Source of the DNA: Aquibium microcysteis | Lineage (GTDB): Bacteria > Pseudomonadota > Alphaproteobacteria > Rhizobiales > Rhizobiaceae | Assembly: GCF_014495845.1 (NCBI RefSeq) | Contig: NZ_CP061080.1 | Location: 1,415,001 to 1,479,000 of the forward strand | Reading direction: 5' to 3' | DNA length: 64,000 nucleotides | Shown here: piece after piece, positions 37,453-45,686 of the stretch | How the letters are laid out: every line of letters starts with the position of its first letter | How positions within the stretch are numbered: position 1 is the first letter of the stretch | Notes under the pieces: model-generated | What the model was told of the DNA's origin: nothing | What the model saw: the letters and a program-made list of their open reading frames with translations, nothing else | Databases searched by the model: none | Translations under genes and position numbers: made by a program

Positions 37453-38043
37453 ATGATCAAGACTTTGCTTTGCGCCTCGGCGCTGATGGCGTCCTGCGTG
37501 GGTGCAAACGCCGACGCAGTGCATCTCAATCCGGCACAGCCTGCCTCCATCTCGAATATGGAGACCTTCGGACGGACCTCTATGCCCGTGGGTTACTACG
37601 AGTACTGCAGACGCTACGGCGATCGCTGCGCCAGGCCGGCGGATGGCACATCCGTCTCGCTGACCCGCGAACGCTGGAAGGAAATCATCCGGGTCAACAA
37701 CACGGTAAACACGACTGTCGCCCCCGTTACCGATTCAGAATTGTTCGGCGTCGAAGAGCGTTGGGACTATCCACAATCTGCAGGCGACTGCGAGGACTAC
37801 GCATTGGAAAAGCGGCGACGGTTGAATGATATGGGATATCCGCTCGGCGCGCTGCTGATGACCGTGGGTCGCGACGCGGACGGAGGCGGTCACGCCGTGC
37901 TCACGGTGGTGACCGACATGGGCGACTTCATCCTCGACAATCAGGAACCCCGGGTTCTTCTCTGGCGCGACGCTGAGCTTACCTATCTGAAGCGGCAGTC
38001 ACAGGAAGATCCGAACGACTGGGTCAGTTTGACCGCCGGATAG
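37453..38043 (+). CDS. bacterial transglutaminase-like cysteine peptidase
   Basis: This 196-residue exported protein is of the BTLCP family. The catalytic Cys lies in GDCEDYALEKR, the His in GGGHAVLTV and the Asp in FILDNQ. Family members act in the periplasm and often accompany surface or secretion loci; the substrate here is unknown. A second homologue is at 44144. The upstream 150 bases are AT-rich compared with neighbours and probably hold the promoter. Confidence 0.9.
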   Translation: MIKTLLCASALMASCVGANADAVHLNPAQPASISNMETFGRTSMPVGYYEYCRRYGDRCARPADGTSVSLTRERWKEIIRVNNTVNTTVAPVTDSELFGVEERWDYPQSAGDCEDYALEKRRRLNDMGYPLGALLMTVGRDADGGGHAVLTVVTDMGDFILDNQEPRVLLWRDAELTYLKRQSQEDPNDWVSLTAG

Positions 38044-38045
38044 TC

Positions 38046-38237
38046 CTAGCTTCGGTCGTTCCACAGCCACGCGACTTCGATACCAGTCACCAGGGGCAGG
38101 ACAATCGTTGCTGCTCCGCCGTAAATCATCTCCATCGTGTTGTGGCCGGCCGCCATGCAGAAGATGGCGAATACGGTCGCAATGAGCAGGTAGGACGCCG
38201 ATGACGTCACGGAAAATAGCAATGCCCTTCTCACCAT
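38046..38237 (-). CDS. small two-helix membrane protein
   Basis: This 63-residue protein has two hydrophobic helices (about 8-30 and 36-57) and a charged C-terminus. It converges with the transglutaminase-like gene two bases away. No family recognised. Confidence 0.5.
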   Translation of the reverse strand: MVRRALLFSVTSSASYLLIATVFAIFCMAAGHNTMEMIYGGAATIVLPLVTGIEVAWLWNDRS

Positions 38238-38291
38238 GGCTCTCCTGCCCAGAAGACGCCTATCCTTGCGATATCAGAGATAAATAGCCAT

Positions 38292-38483
38292 TCACTGTCC
38301 CGAGAGGCTGGCAGGAGAAGCGATCTTCTGTTGCATTTCCAGGCTGACGTGCCAGGCGCTGAGGGTGAGTACACCGGCTACGGCGACTAGAAGGACCCCG
38401 AGCAAGAGGTAGTTCCTCCTGCGACGCTGCCGGGCCAGAGCCTGCGATTCGCTAGCAGACAATCTCATCAAGGTCTCGGCCAT
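38292..38483 (-). CDS. small single-helix membrane protein
   Basis: This 63-residue protein has an Arg-rich segment (RQRRRR) before one membrane helix (residues 25-45), giving a cytoplasmic N-terminus by the positive-inside rule. It is on the same strand as the small membrane gene at 38046. No family recognised. The reading frame is short, so its reality is moderately supported. Confidence 0.5.
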   Translation of the reverse strand: MAETLMRLSASESQALARQRRRRNYLLLGVLLVAVAGVLTLSAWHVSLEMQQKIASPASLSGQ

Positions 38484-38663
38484 ATGTTTCAGTCTCCGGA
38501 GCGGTCGCAGCGCTTGCGCCGCCTCACCTGTTTGTTACCTGATGCCATGGTTCAGCAAAGCCTGCATGGCAAGGATTGTGTTAACCACAAAGCGCCAGAT
38601 TGTGTGGCACGGGACCGCGCCTCGAACGGACCGTGCTGAAAGTCCGCCTGAAATGGAATTGTC

Positions 38664-39677
38664 GTGATCAGAAGTCTACGCAGGATATTCGCAGTTTGCG
38701 CAATGGCGCTGTCGGTAGGCGGTTGCGTCTCGAATGTCCTCGACGTCGATCAAAGGGCGTCCCAGCCGATTCCGATCAAGCTGGTCTCTGAGATGCGCAG
38801 CCGCGCCATGTCGCCTGCCGACCCGATCGTGGTGCGAATCTTCAAGCAGGAGAGCGAGCTTGAAATCTGGAAGCGAGACAGGACCGGGCGATATGCGCTG
38901 CTCAAGACGTATCCGATGTGCCGATGGTCGGGTAAACTAGGGCCGAAGACCAGAGACGGTGACAGGCAGGCTCCGGAGGGATTTTATCACGTCGATGCGG
39001 GTATGTTGAACCCGAAGTCCCAGTATTACCTCTCCTTCAATCTCGGCTACCCCAACAGGCTGGAGGAAGCTCTCGGCTATTCGGGCGAAGCCTTGATGGT
39101 GCACGGCGCATGTTCCTCATCCGGATGCTACGCCCTGACCGACGAGGGTGTTGCCGAGATCTTCGCGGTCGCACGCGATGCGCTTAGGGGCGGTCAGCGT
39201 GTGTTCCAGGTGCAAGCCTTCCCGTTCCGAATGACCCCGCAGAACATGGCCAAGAACCGGAACGATCCGAATTACGCTTTCTGGCAGAATTTGAAGGTCG
39301 GCCATGACCTCTTCAACGTTACGAGGCAGCCTCCGCAAGTCGGGTATTGCGGTCGCGACTACGCCTTCGCCGCTGCGGGCACCCAAGGAATGCCGTCCGA
39401 GCCTTTGGCCGCCTGTCCGCCAGCTTTCATGGCTGGCGATCCCCTTGTTGCCGCAAGGCAGAAGGACGATGAGCGGATGGTCGAACAGTTGGTATCTGCT
39501 GGGACTGCACTGCGAGCGCATGCCTATTCGGACGGCGGCATGCACCCGCTTTTCCGAAGCCAGCTGGAGCGTCGTGGCGCTCAGGTCCTTGCGAAGACGA
39601 CTTCCCTCTCGTCCGTCCCCGTGTCGCGGCCGGATGCGGCCCTTGCCGATCCTCACGATCCGAAGGCTGAGCAGTGA
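38664..39677 (+). CDS. YafK-like L,D-transpeptidase lipoprotein
   Basis: This 337-residue protein has a lipobox (LSVGGC) and a YkuD fold of the YafK type: KTYPMCRWSGKLGPK, then the catalytic MVHGACSSSGCYALT with His and Cys. It should act on peptidoglycan cross-links or lipoprotein-peptidoglycan bonds in the periplasm. It begins with GTG at 38664. It is coupled to the next small gene by a four-base overlap. Confidence 0.85.
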   Translation: MIRSLRRIFAVCAMALSVGGCVSNVLDVDQRASQPIPIKLVSEMRSRAMSPADPIVVRIFKQESELEIWKRDRTGRYALLKTYPMCRWSGKLGPKTRDGDRQAPEGFYHVDAGMLNPKSQYYLSFNLGYPNRLEEALGYSGEALMVHGACSSSGCYALTDEGVAEIFAVARDALRGGQRVFQVQAFPFRMTPQNMAKNRNDPNYAFWQNLKVGHDLFNVTRQPPQVGYCGRDYAFAAAGTQGMPSEPLAACPPAFMAGDPLVAARQKDDERMVEQLVSAGTALRAHAYSDGGMHPLFRSQLERRGAQVLAKTTSLSSVPVSRPDAALADPHDPKAEQ

Positions 39678-40048
39678 CGAAGCGGGCAGCACCAGGGTTT
39701 TCGCGCCCGAGATGGGGCATTCGCACGATCAGATTGCTGGCGTCCGCGCTCCTGTGTCTTCTTTTCACTGGTCATCTGCTTCTGGCCGCAGCGAATCCTT
39801 GCAACGGCCTGTCGATCGATCAGTGCGCCATGATCTCCGGCGAGACCGGCGTGTCGGGTGGTACCGGAGACGGTGATGGCCCAGTCCCGGCGAAGCAAGA
39901 TCACGCGTCGCCATGCCAGGATCACTGCAAGACAATCATGCCCGATATAGATGGCATGACCCGGTCACCAGATCGACAGTTCTCCCTGTTGGCAGAAGTC
40001 GATCCCGCGCCTATCGATCCCGGCGCCGTAAGCCCACCTCCCCAATGA
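39674..40048 (+). CDS. hypothetical exported protein
   Basis: This 124-residue protein has a signal-anchor helix (residues 20-38) and cysteines paired as PCNGLSIDQC and PCQDHC, suggesting disulfides or metal binding. It starts with GTG overlapping the previous stop (GTGA). No family recognised. The position next to an L,D-transpeptidase suggests an envelope role. Confidence 0.55.
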   Translation: MTKRAAPGFSRPRWGIRTIRLLASALLCLLFTGHLLLAAANPCNGLSIDQCAMISGETGVSGGTGDGDGPVPAKQDHASPCQDHCKTIMPDIDGMTRSPDRQFSLLAEVDPAPIDPGAVSPPPQ

Positions 40049-40154
40049 TGCCGACGCGCGTCGATGCGTCCACGCATCGGCTCGCCTCCCGAATGTTCTC
40101 ACGCCGCCCTACCGGGGCTGGCGCATCATTCCTGTCGGTCATCAGAGTGTTGCC

Positions 40155-40844
40155 TTGTCAGCGTTTTCATCCTTCGATCCTTCACGCCGGACCTTCCTGT
40201 CCGGAGCCATGGCATCTGCAGCGGGCGTCCTCGCCGGCTGCACGACGGCGCGCGAACCTTTACCAGAGCAAGTCGCGGCACCGCCGCAGGTGGAAGCGTC
40301 ATTCACGTCCATGTATCGCGCAATGCCGGAAGAACGGTTTCCGCTACCGGCGGTGGACCTGAACAAGATCAAGCCCAAGTTCTATCGCCGGCTGGTAGAC
40401 GACCCGACTGGTGAGAGGCCTGGGACGATCGTGGTGGATACACGGTCGTTCTTTCTCTACCTCGTGAGGCCGGGCGGAAAAGCCATGCGCTATGGGGTGG
40501 GCCTGGGTCGTGCGGGCTTCGAATGGTCCGGCCGAGCACAGGTTCTCTGGAAACAGGCCTGGCCGAAGTGGACACCTCCAGACGAGATGATCGCGAGGCA
40601 GCCAGAACTCGCCAAATGGAGCGCAGACAACGGCGGCATGCCGCCTGGTCTCGAAAACCCGCTGGGCGCACGCGCCCTCTACATCTTCGAGGACGATGTG
40701 GACACGCTCTACCGTATCCACGGCTCCCCGGAATGGTGGACCATCGGCAAGTCGGTTTCGAGCGGGTGCGTCCGGATGATCAATCAAGACGTGATCGACC
40801 TGTTCGATCGCGTCGCTACGCCCACTCCAATCCTCGTTCGATGA
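40155..40844 (+). CDS. L,D-transpeptidase (ErfK/YbiS family)
   Basis: This 229-residue YkuD-domain protein has a Tat-like and lipobox-like leader (RRTFLSG...VLAGC). The catalytic block IHGSPEWWTIGKSVSSGCVRM contributes His, Ser-x-Gly-Cys and Arg. It should form 3-3 peptidoglycan cross-links or attach proteins. The start is TTG at 40155, since no ATG fits the leader. It is one of two close YbiS-type enzymes in this block. Confidence 0.88.
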   Translation: MSAFSSFDPSRRTFLSGAMASAAGVLAGCTTAREPLPEQVAAPPQVEASFTSMYRAMPEERFPLPAVDLNKIKPKFYRRLVDDPTGERPGTIVVDTRSFFLYLVRPGGKAMRYGVGLGRAGFEWSGRAQVLWKQAWPKWTPPDEMIARQPELAKWSADNGGMPPGLENPLGARALYIFEDDVDTLYRIHGSPEWWTIGKSVSSGCVRMINQDVIDLFDRVATPTPILVR

Positions 40845-40926
40845 CAGGCGTCCTTTCAACAAAACGCTTGAACCTCATGCCGCTGGAGGTCGCAGAACCT
40901 CCAGTTCAAACCGATGGAGAATAACC

Positions 40927-41556
40927 ATGAAGCGCCGCAGTTTCATTGCCGCCAGTCTCGTTGCGGCCGCCACCTTCCCGCTCATGAGCGGAAGGGCCGC
41001 ATCCGCCACGCCAGAGGAACTTCTCAAGCCCGGTCCACTGCCGGAGATATCCTTCGGCTCTGCCGATGCGCCAGTCACGGTCATCGAATACGCGTCGCTC
41101 ACGTGCCCGCATTGCCGAACCTTTCATGTGACCGCGTGGCCGGCCGTGAAAGAGAAGTATGTGGACACGGGCAAGGTGCGATTCATCATGCGCGAGTTTC
41201 CGTTCGATCCGCGGGCATCCGGCGGCTTCATGCTTGCCCGCTGTGCCGGACCCGACAAATGGTATCCGGTCGTTGATCTGCTCTATCGGAGCCAGGATGC
41301 GTGGGCTCGGGTTCCGGATGGTGTCGCGGCATTAAAGTCGCTCATGGGCATGACCGGGATGACTGGCGAGCAGGTTGAGGCCTGTCTGAGTGACCAGGCT
41401 CTCCTGGAAAAGGTCACTGCGGTGACCGAGGCAGGCAAGGCCTACGGCGTCGACTCAACCCCCACCTTCTTCATCAACGGTGAAAAGACGGCAGGCGCGC
41501 TTACCGTCGAACAGTTCAGCTCGATCGTCGATCCGCTGATCAAGGCAGGAGAATAG
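40927..41556 (+). CDS. DsbA-family oxidoreductase
   Basis: This 209-residue exported protein has a signal peptide (KRRSFIAAS, then hydrophobic) and a thioredoxin fold. The active site is CPHC in YASLTCPHCRTFH and the cis-proline is in STPTFFINGE. It resembles the BdbD/Com1-like DsbA proteins of alphaproteobacteria. It is followed after four bases by a parvulin, so oxidative folding and prolyl isomerisation are encoded together. Confidence 0.92.
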   Translation: MKRRSFIAASLVAAATFPLMSGRAASATPEELLKPGPLPEISFGSADAPVTVIEYASLTCPHCRTFHVTAWPAVKEKYVDTGKVRFIMREFPFDPRASGGFMLARCAGPDKWYPVVDLLYRSQDAWARVPDGVAALKSLMGMTGMTGEQVEACLSDQALLEKVTAVTEAGKAYGVDSTPTFFINGEKTAGALTVEQFSSIVDPLIKAGE

Positions 41557-41560
41557 GTCC

Positions 41561-42415
41561 ATGTACAGGTCACCCAATACGCGCCTGCTGACAGCAAGCG
41601 TACTCTCGCTGCTGATCCTTGCGGTCCCTCTCCAGGCTCAAGAAAGCAAAGCCGTGGCTCGTGTCGGTGAGACGGTCATAACCGAAGCCGATCTCGCCGT
41701 TGCGACGGAGATGTATGGAGAACAACTCGGATCGATGCCCGAAGACGCCAGGCGCTCCGTTCTGGTCGACGCGCTCATCGACATGCAATTGGCCAAGGAT
41801 GCGGCCCGCGCAGCCGATCTGGACGACCAGGAAGGGCATAAACGCAGGATGGCTTTCTACGAGGGACAGACCCTCCGAACGGCTTACATGGAAGCCGAGA
41901 TCGCGAAGCGCGTCGACGATGACGCAGTGCGCAAGGCCTATGAGGAACAGGCCGCGCAAATGCCTCCGGTCGACGAGTTCCGCGCGAGCCATATCCTCCT
42001 TTCGTCAGAGGCCGATGCGATGGCGGTGATCGAAGAACTCAAGTCCGGGGGCGATTTTTCTGCGCTCGCCCGCGACCGTTCCCTCGACGAGGCCTCGAAG
42101 GGCAAGGGCGGGGATCTCGGTTTCAACGCGAAGGGCACAATCCTGCCGGAGATCGAAGCTTCCCTGGTGGCATTGTCGCCAGGCGAAATCGCCCCGGCCC
42201 CCGTCCAGAGCCCGTTCGGATACCATGTCGTTCGGCTCGAAGAAGGCAGAACGCGGCCGGCTCCCGCCTTCGAAGCCATGGCACCTCAGATACGCCAGGC
42301 ACTCGAAGCGCGAGCCGCTCAGGCGATCATGGCCGAGCTTCGAACAGAGACGAATGTCGAGAAACTGGTTCCCGACGTACGGCCACCCCAGCCCGACGAC
42401 GGACACGATCACTGA
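41561..42415 (+). CDS. periplasmic parvulin-type peptidyl-prolyl isomerase
   Basis: This 284-residue SurA/PpiD-like chaperone has a signal peptide (1-26, LQAQ) and an N-terminal helical chaperone part. A parvulin domain (FRASHILLSSEADAM, KGGDLGFNAKG, PFGYHVVRLEEG) and a short His-containing C-terminus follow. It should assist folding of exported proteins such as the neighbouring transpeptidases or oxidases. It is co-oriented and tightly spaced with dsbA. Confidence 0.9.
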   Translation: MYRSPNTRLLTASVLSLLILAVPLQAQESKAVARVGETVITEADLAVATEMYGEQLGSMPEDARRSVLVDALIDMQLAKDAARAADLDDQEGHKRRMAFYEGQTLRTAYMEAEIAKRVDDDAVRKAYEEQAAQMPPVDEFRASHILLSSEADAMAVIEELKSGGDFSALARDRSLDEASKGKGGDLGFNAKGTILPEIEASLVALSPGEIAPAPVQSPFGYHVVRLEEGRTRPAPAFEAMAPQIRQALEARAAQAIMAELRTETNVEKLVPDVRPPQPDDGHDH

Positions 42416-42426
42416 GGAGCAGCGCG

Positions 42427-42984
42427 ATGGACAGACGTTGGGTTCTCCTTACGCTGGCAACCGCGCCCTTGGCTTTTGCTCGCGCGGAGGCTGCGAACAA
42501 GAAGTTCGTGCTAGCCGAGGAGTACATGCCGCAGCTTGTCGACGTCGATGCGGACGTCGCTATCGGGACGATACTCATCGACCCGGCAAAGCGGTTTCTG
42601 TACCTGGTGGAAGCCACAGGCGTGGCCCGACGCTATGGGATAGGCGTTGGACGGGCGGGTCTCGCCTTCAGGGGGACGGCGGAGGTGGGCCGCAAGGCAA
42701 AGTGGCCCAGTTGGCGGCCCACCGACAACATGATCCGGCGAAATCCAAAGAAATACAGCCGTTACGCCGCGGGCATGAAGGGCGGACCCGGCAATCCCTT
42801 GGGGTCGCGTGCGCTCTATCTTTACCGCGATGGTCGCGACACGCTTTACCGCATCCACGGTACGACGGAGCCGTGGACGATCGGCAAGGCAGTCTCGAAT
42901 GGCTGCATTCGAATGTTGAACGAGCATGTGGAGGATCTCTTCGAACGAGTGCCCGTTGGAGCACAGGTGGTGGTTCTGCAATGA
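42427..42984 (+). CDS. L,D-transpeptidase (ErfK/YbiS family)
   Basis: This 185-residue YkuD-domain protein has a signal peptide (1-22) and the catalytic block IHGTTEPWTIGKAVSNGCIRM. It is related to, but shorter than, the enzyme at 40155 and lacks its lipobox. It overlaps the following flavoprotein by four bases (ATGA), which ties a peptidoglycan enzyme to a flavin enzyme in one transcript. Confidence 0.9.
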   Translation: MDRRWVLLTLATAPLAFARAEAANKKFVLAEEYMPQLVDVDADVAIGTILIDPAKRFLYLVEATGVARRYGIGVGRAGLAFRGTAEVGRKAKWPSWRPTDNMIRRNPKKYSRYAAGMKGGPGNPLGSRALYLYRDGRDTLYRIHGTTEPWTIGKAVSNGCIRMLNEHVEDLFERVPVGAQVVVLQ

Positions 42985-44051
42985 TCCCGATCGGCGCGTT
43001 GGTGATCGGTGGGGGCCAGGCTGGCCTGGCTTCCGCCTATCACCTGCGGAAGTCGAATATTGACTATCTGGTGGTCGAGGCTTCGGACCGGATCGGCGAT
43101 AGCTGGCGAAAGCGCTACCGGTCTCTCACCCTCTTTACTCCGAGGCAGTTTAGCTCCCTGCCGCGACTCGACCTCGTCGGCAATCGCGAAGCCTACCCGA
43201 CACGGGACGAGTTCGCGGACTACCTCGACCGCTATGCCGACCATTTCAAACTCAATATCCGGCTCGGCGCGAGAGTTTCGGCGATGCGCAGAATCGATGG
43301 TGGGCTTTTCGAAGCGCGTCTCGCTGACGGTAGCGTAATCGCCTCGCGCAGTGTGATCATTGCCACCGGCGGCTTTCAGCAACCGTTCATACCCGTCTTG
43401 GACCGTGGTCTCGGGAAGAGCGTCCTCCGACTGACCGCAGATACCTATCGGGACCCCTCACAGGTTCCACCGGGTAGCGTGCTCGTCGTCGGCGACGGTG
43501 CTAGCGGGCGCGACATCGCAGTGGAACTGGCTGGCACCCACCGGACGCTACTGGCCACAGGAAAACCCCGACGCCTTTTCCCTGAGCGCATCTTCGGCAA
43601 GAGTATCTGGTGGTGGCTGAGCTTGTCAGGGGTTTTGCGAGCGGGCCCCGAGACGAGGATAGGGCGACGCATTCGAGCTGCCGACGCCTTTCCGGATCGC
43701 AACCGCTCCATCGAAAGCCTGAGGCGGCTGGGCGTTATCGTTGTCCCACGCCTCGTCGCAGCCTCCGGTTCAACGGTCACCTTTGAGGACGGGAAGTCGA
43801 TGGAGGTTGCCACGGTCATCTGGGCCGTGGGTTATCGCGACGACAGCTCTTGGCTCGATCTGCCTGGGGCGACCGACGCAACCGGCAGCTTCGTTCATAG
43901 TCAGGGCGTGTCGCCTGTCGAAGGCCTGTACTTCGTCGGTCGACCTTGGCAACGCAACCGTGCTTCGGCCCTCGTGATGGGAGCCGGGCCTGACGCCGAG
44001 CAGATCGTGAACCGGATCTCCAATTCGGCTGCTGCACCGACGGATCGCTAA
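42981..44051 (+). CDS. CzcO-like flavin-containing monooxygenase
   Basis: This 356-residue flavoprotein has an FAD site (VIGGGQAGLASAYHL) and an NAD(P)H site (VVGDGASGRDIA), plus VGYRDDSSW and FVGRPWQ segments typical of FMO-like enzymes. COG2072 members are called CzcO because they neighbour CzcD cation exporters, and a CDF exporter lies 0.7 kb downstream here. An ArsO-like role in metalloid chemistry is possible but not shown. Confidence 0.87.
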   Translation: MIPIGALVIGGGQAGLASAYHLRKSNIDYLVVEASDRIGDSWRKRYRSLTLFTPRQFSSLPRLDLVGNREAYPTRDEFADYLDRYADHFKLNIRLGARVSAMRRIDGGLFEARLADGSVIASRSVIIATGGFQQPFIPVLDRGLGKSVLRLTADTYRDPSQVPPGSVLVVGDGASGRDIAVELAGTHRTLLATGKPRRLFPERIFGKSIWWWLSLSGVLRAGPETRIGRRIRAADAFPDRNRSIESLRRLGVIVVPRLVAASGSTVTFEDGKSMEVATVIWAVGYRDDSSWLDLPGATDATGSFVHSQGVSPVEGLYFVGRPWQRNRASALVMGAGPDAEQIVNRISNSAAAPTDR

Positions 44052-44143
44052 CTCGTCCGCTCGGAGGGTGTTGCCTTCCGGTCATTGACACGAGTATCTC
44101 CGACGTTAACGTCCCGTTAAGAAGCGAAACAAGCGACGACGGC

Positions 44144-44761
44144 ATGGCATTGGCTACTTTTTGGCAGGCGATCACGATTGCGGTCGTTGTGACAGGCGCC
44201 ACGGCGCTCGGCTCTGGCTCTTCCTCGGCTCACCCGAGTGTCATGCTGACGGGAGGCATCACCTCCCAACCCATCGGCCACTACAACTATTGCCAGCGAT
44301 TCCTTGGCGAATGCGCGATCCGGCCCGAGATCAGGCAGCCCCACTCGGCATCACTCGAATTCCTGCGGACGCTCAGGGACGTCACCGTTGCCGTCAATCT
44401 TGCCATAAGGCCAGTCAGCGACAGCGACCTCTACGGCGTCGACGAATTCTGGACGCTTCCGTACGGAGCTGGCGACTGTGAAGACTACGTTCTGCAGAAA
44501 CAGAGAATCCTTGCCGCGAAGGGGATATCGCGTGCGAACCTGTTGATCACGGTCCTCCGCAAGCCCGACGGCGAAGGGCATGCCATCCTCACCGTGCGAA
44601 CGACCGGCGGTGACTTCGTCTTGGACAATCTCAACGACGAGGTGAAGCCCTGGGACGAGACCGGCTACACCTATCTCAAGCGCCAGGCCTCAGACCACAC
44701 CGGGCGCTGGGTCACCATCGAGGACGGCCATGGCGAGCCGCTCGTGGCTTCAATTCGCTGA
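44144..44761 (+). CDS. bacterial transglutaminase-like cysteine peptidase
   Basis: This 205-residue exported protein is of the BTLCP family. The catalytic segments are GDCEDYVLQKQ (Cys), GEGHAILTV (His) and FVLDNLND (Asp). It is paralogous to the protein at 37453 and, with it, brackets the envelope-maintenance block. Its substrate is unknown. Confidence 0.9.
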   Translation: MALATFWQAITIAVVVTGATALGSGSSSAHPSVMLTGGITSQPIGHYNYCQRFLGECAIRPEIRQPHSASLEFLRTLRDVTVAVNLAIRPVSDSDLYGVDEFWTLPYGAGDCEDYVLQKQRILAAKGISRANLLITVLRKPDGEGHAILTVRTTGGDFVLDNLNDEVKPWDETGYTYLKRQASDHTGRWVTIEDGHGEPLVASIR

Positions 44762-44784
44762 CTGCCCGCTCGTCGGAATCGATC

Positions 44785-45684
44785 TCAGTGAGTGCGGGGG
44801 CCGTTCTCGTCTACCGCCGCTGGCTCAACTGGCCTGAGTTCGATCGTCGAATGTCCGATGCCATGCTGCTCGCGCAGCACCTTTCGGATGCTGATTAGCA
44901 GCGCCGGATCGCCATCCTTGGATGGCGTGCGCGCCACATGTGCCTCGACCGAGGCATGGTCTTCGTCGATCGACCAGATGTGGAAATGCGTTACCGCCGC
45001 GACACCGTCCAGACGCTCGATATCATTTCTTATCCGGGTTGCATCCACTCCCTCCGGAGTACCCTGCATGAGGATGCGGATCGAGCCACCGATCTCGCGG
45101 AATGCCTGCCACAGGATATATCCCGCGATCATGAGCGTGATGGCTGGGTCAATCCAGAGCCAGCCAAACACGATGATCGCGGTGCCTCCGAGAATAACGC
45201 CTATCGACCCCAGCGCATCGGCGATGTTGTGCAGGAAGGCCGCCCGGATGTTCATGCTGCTTCGCGACATCGAGTACACCAGCACGGCGGTCACGGTGTC
45301 GATGACGAGCGCAATCCCTGCGATCCACACGACAAGCCAGCCCTCGATAGGTTCGGGCGTGATGAACCGCATTACCGCCTCGTAGACGAGGTAGAGGCCG
45401 ATCACGATCAACGTCGTGTAGTTGATCAGCGCTGCTACGATCTCCGCGCGTGCATACCCGAACGTCATGCGGTCGTCCGCCGGCCGTCGCGATATGCGCC
45501 GAGCCACGAATGCGATGCCCAGGGATGCTGCGTCCGAAAAGTTGTGTATCGCATCCGCGATCAGCGACAGGCTGCCCGACAGGATTCCCCCGGCGATCTG
45601 CGCGAATGTCAGGGCGACATTCACTGCTACCGCCCAGCCGATCCGCCTGTCGCCCGTATCTACGTCTCCGTGCGAATGGGCCAT
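44785..45684 (-). CDS. CDF-family zinc/cadmium exporter (CzcD/ZitB-like)
   Basis: This 299-residue, six-helix cation diffusion facilitator exchanges cytosolic Zn(II) or similar ions for protons. The metal-site motifs HNFSDA in helix 2 and HNIADA in helix 5 are the zinc-type His/Asp pairs, and a cytosolic C-terminal domain (THFHIWSIDEDHASVEAHV) follows. The N-terminus is His-containing. It begins two bases after the Zn/Cd ATPase stop, so the two exporters form an operon under the promoter at 48.1 kb. Confidence 0.93.
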   Translation of the reverse strand: MAHSHGDVDTGDRRIGWAVAVNVALTFAQIAGGILSGSLSLIADAIHNFSDAASLGIAFVARRISRRPADDRMTFGYARAEIVAALINYTTLIVIGLYLVYEAVMRFITPEPIEGWLVVWIAGIALVIDTVTAVLVYSMSRSSMNIRAAFLHNIADALGSIGVILGGTAIIVFGWLWIDPAITLMIAGYILWQAFREIGGSIRILMQGTPEGVDATRIRNDIERLDGVAAVTHFHIWSIDEDHASVEAHVARTPSKDGDPALLISIRKVLREQHGIGHSTIELRPVEPAAVDENGPRTH

Positions 45685-45686
45685 CG

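Noticed and set aside
42225..42980. Upstream in-frame extension of the CzcO-like flavoprotein
   Set aside because: It overlaps the parvulin and L,D-transpeptidase in another frame; the true start at 42981 has the FAD motif right after it and an ATGA overlap.
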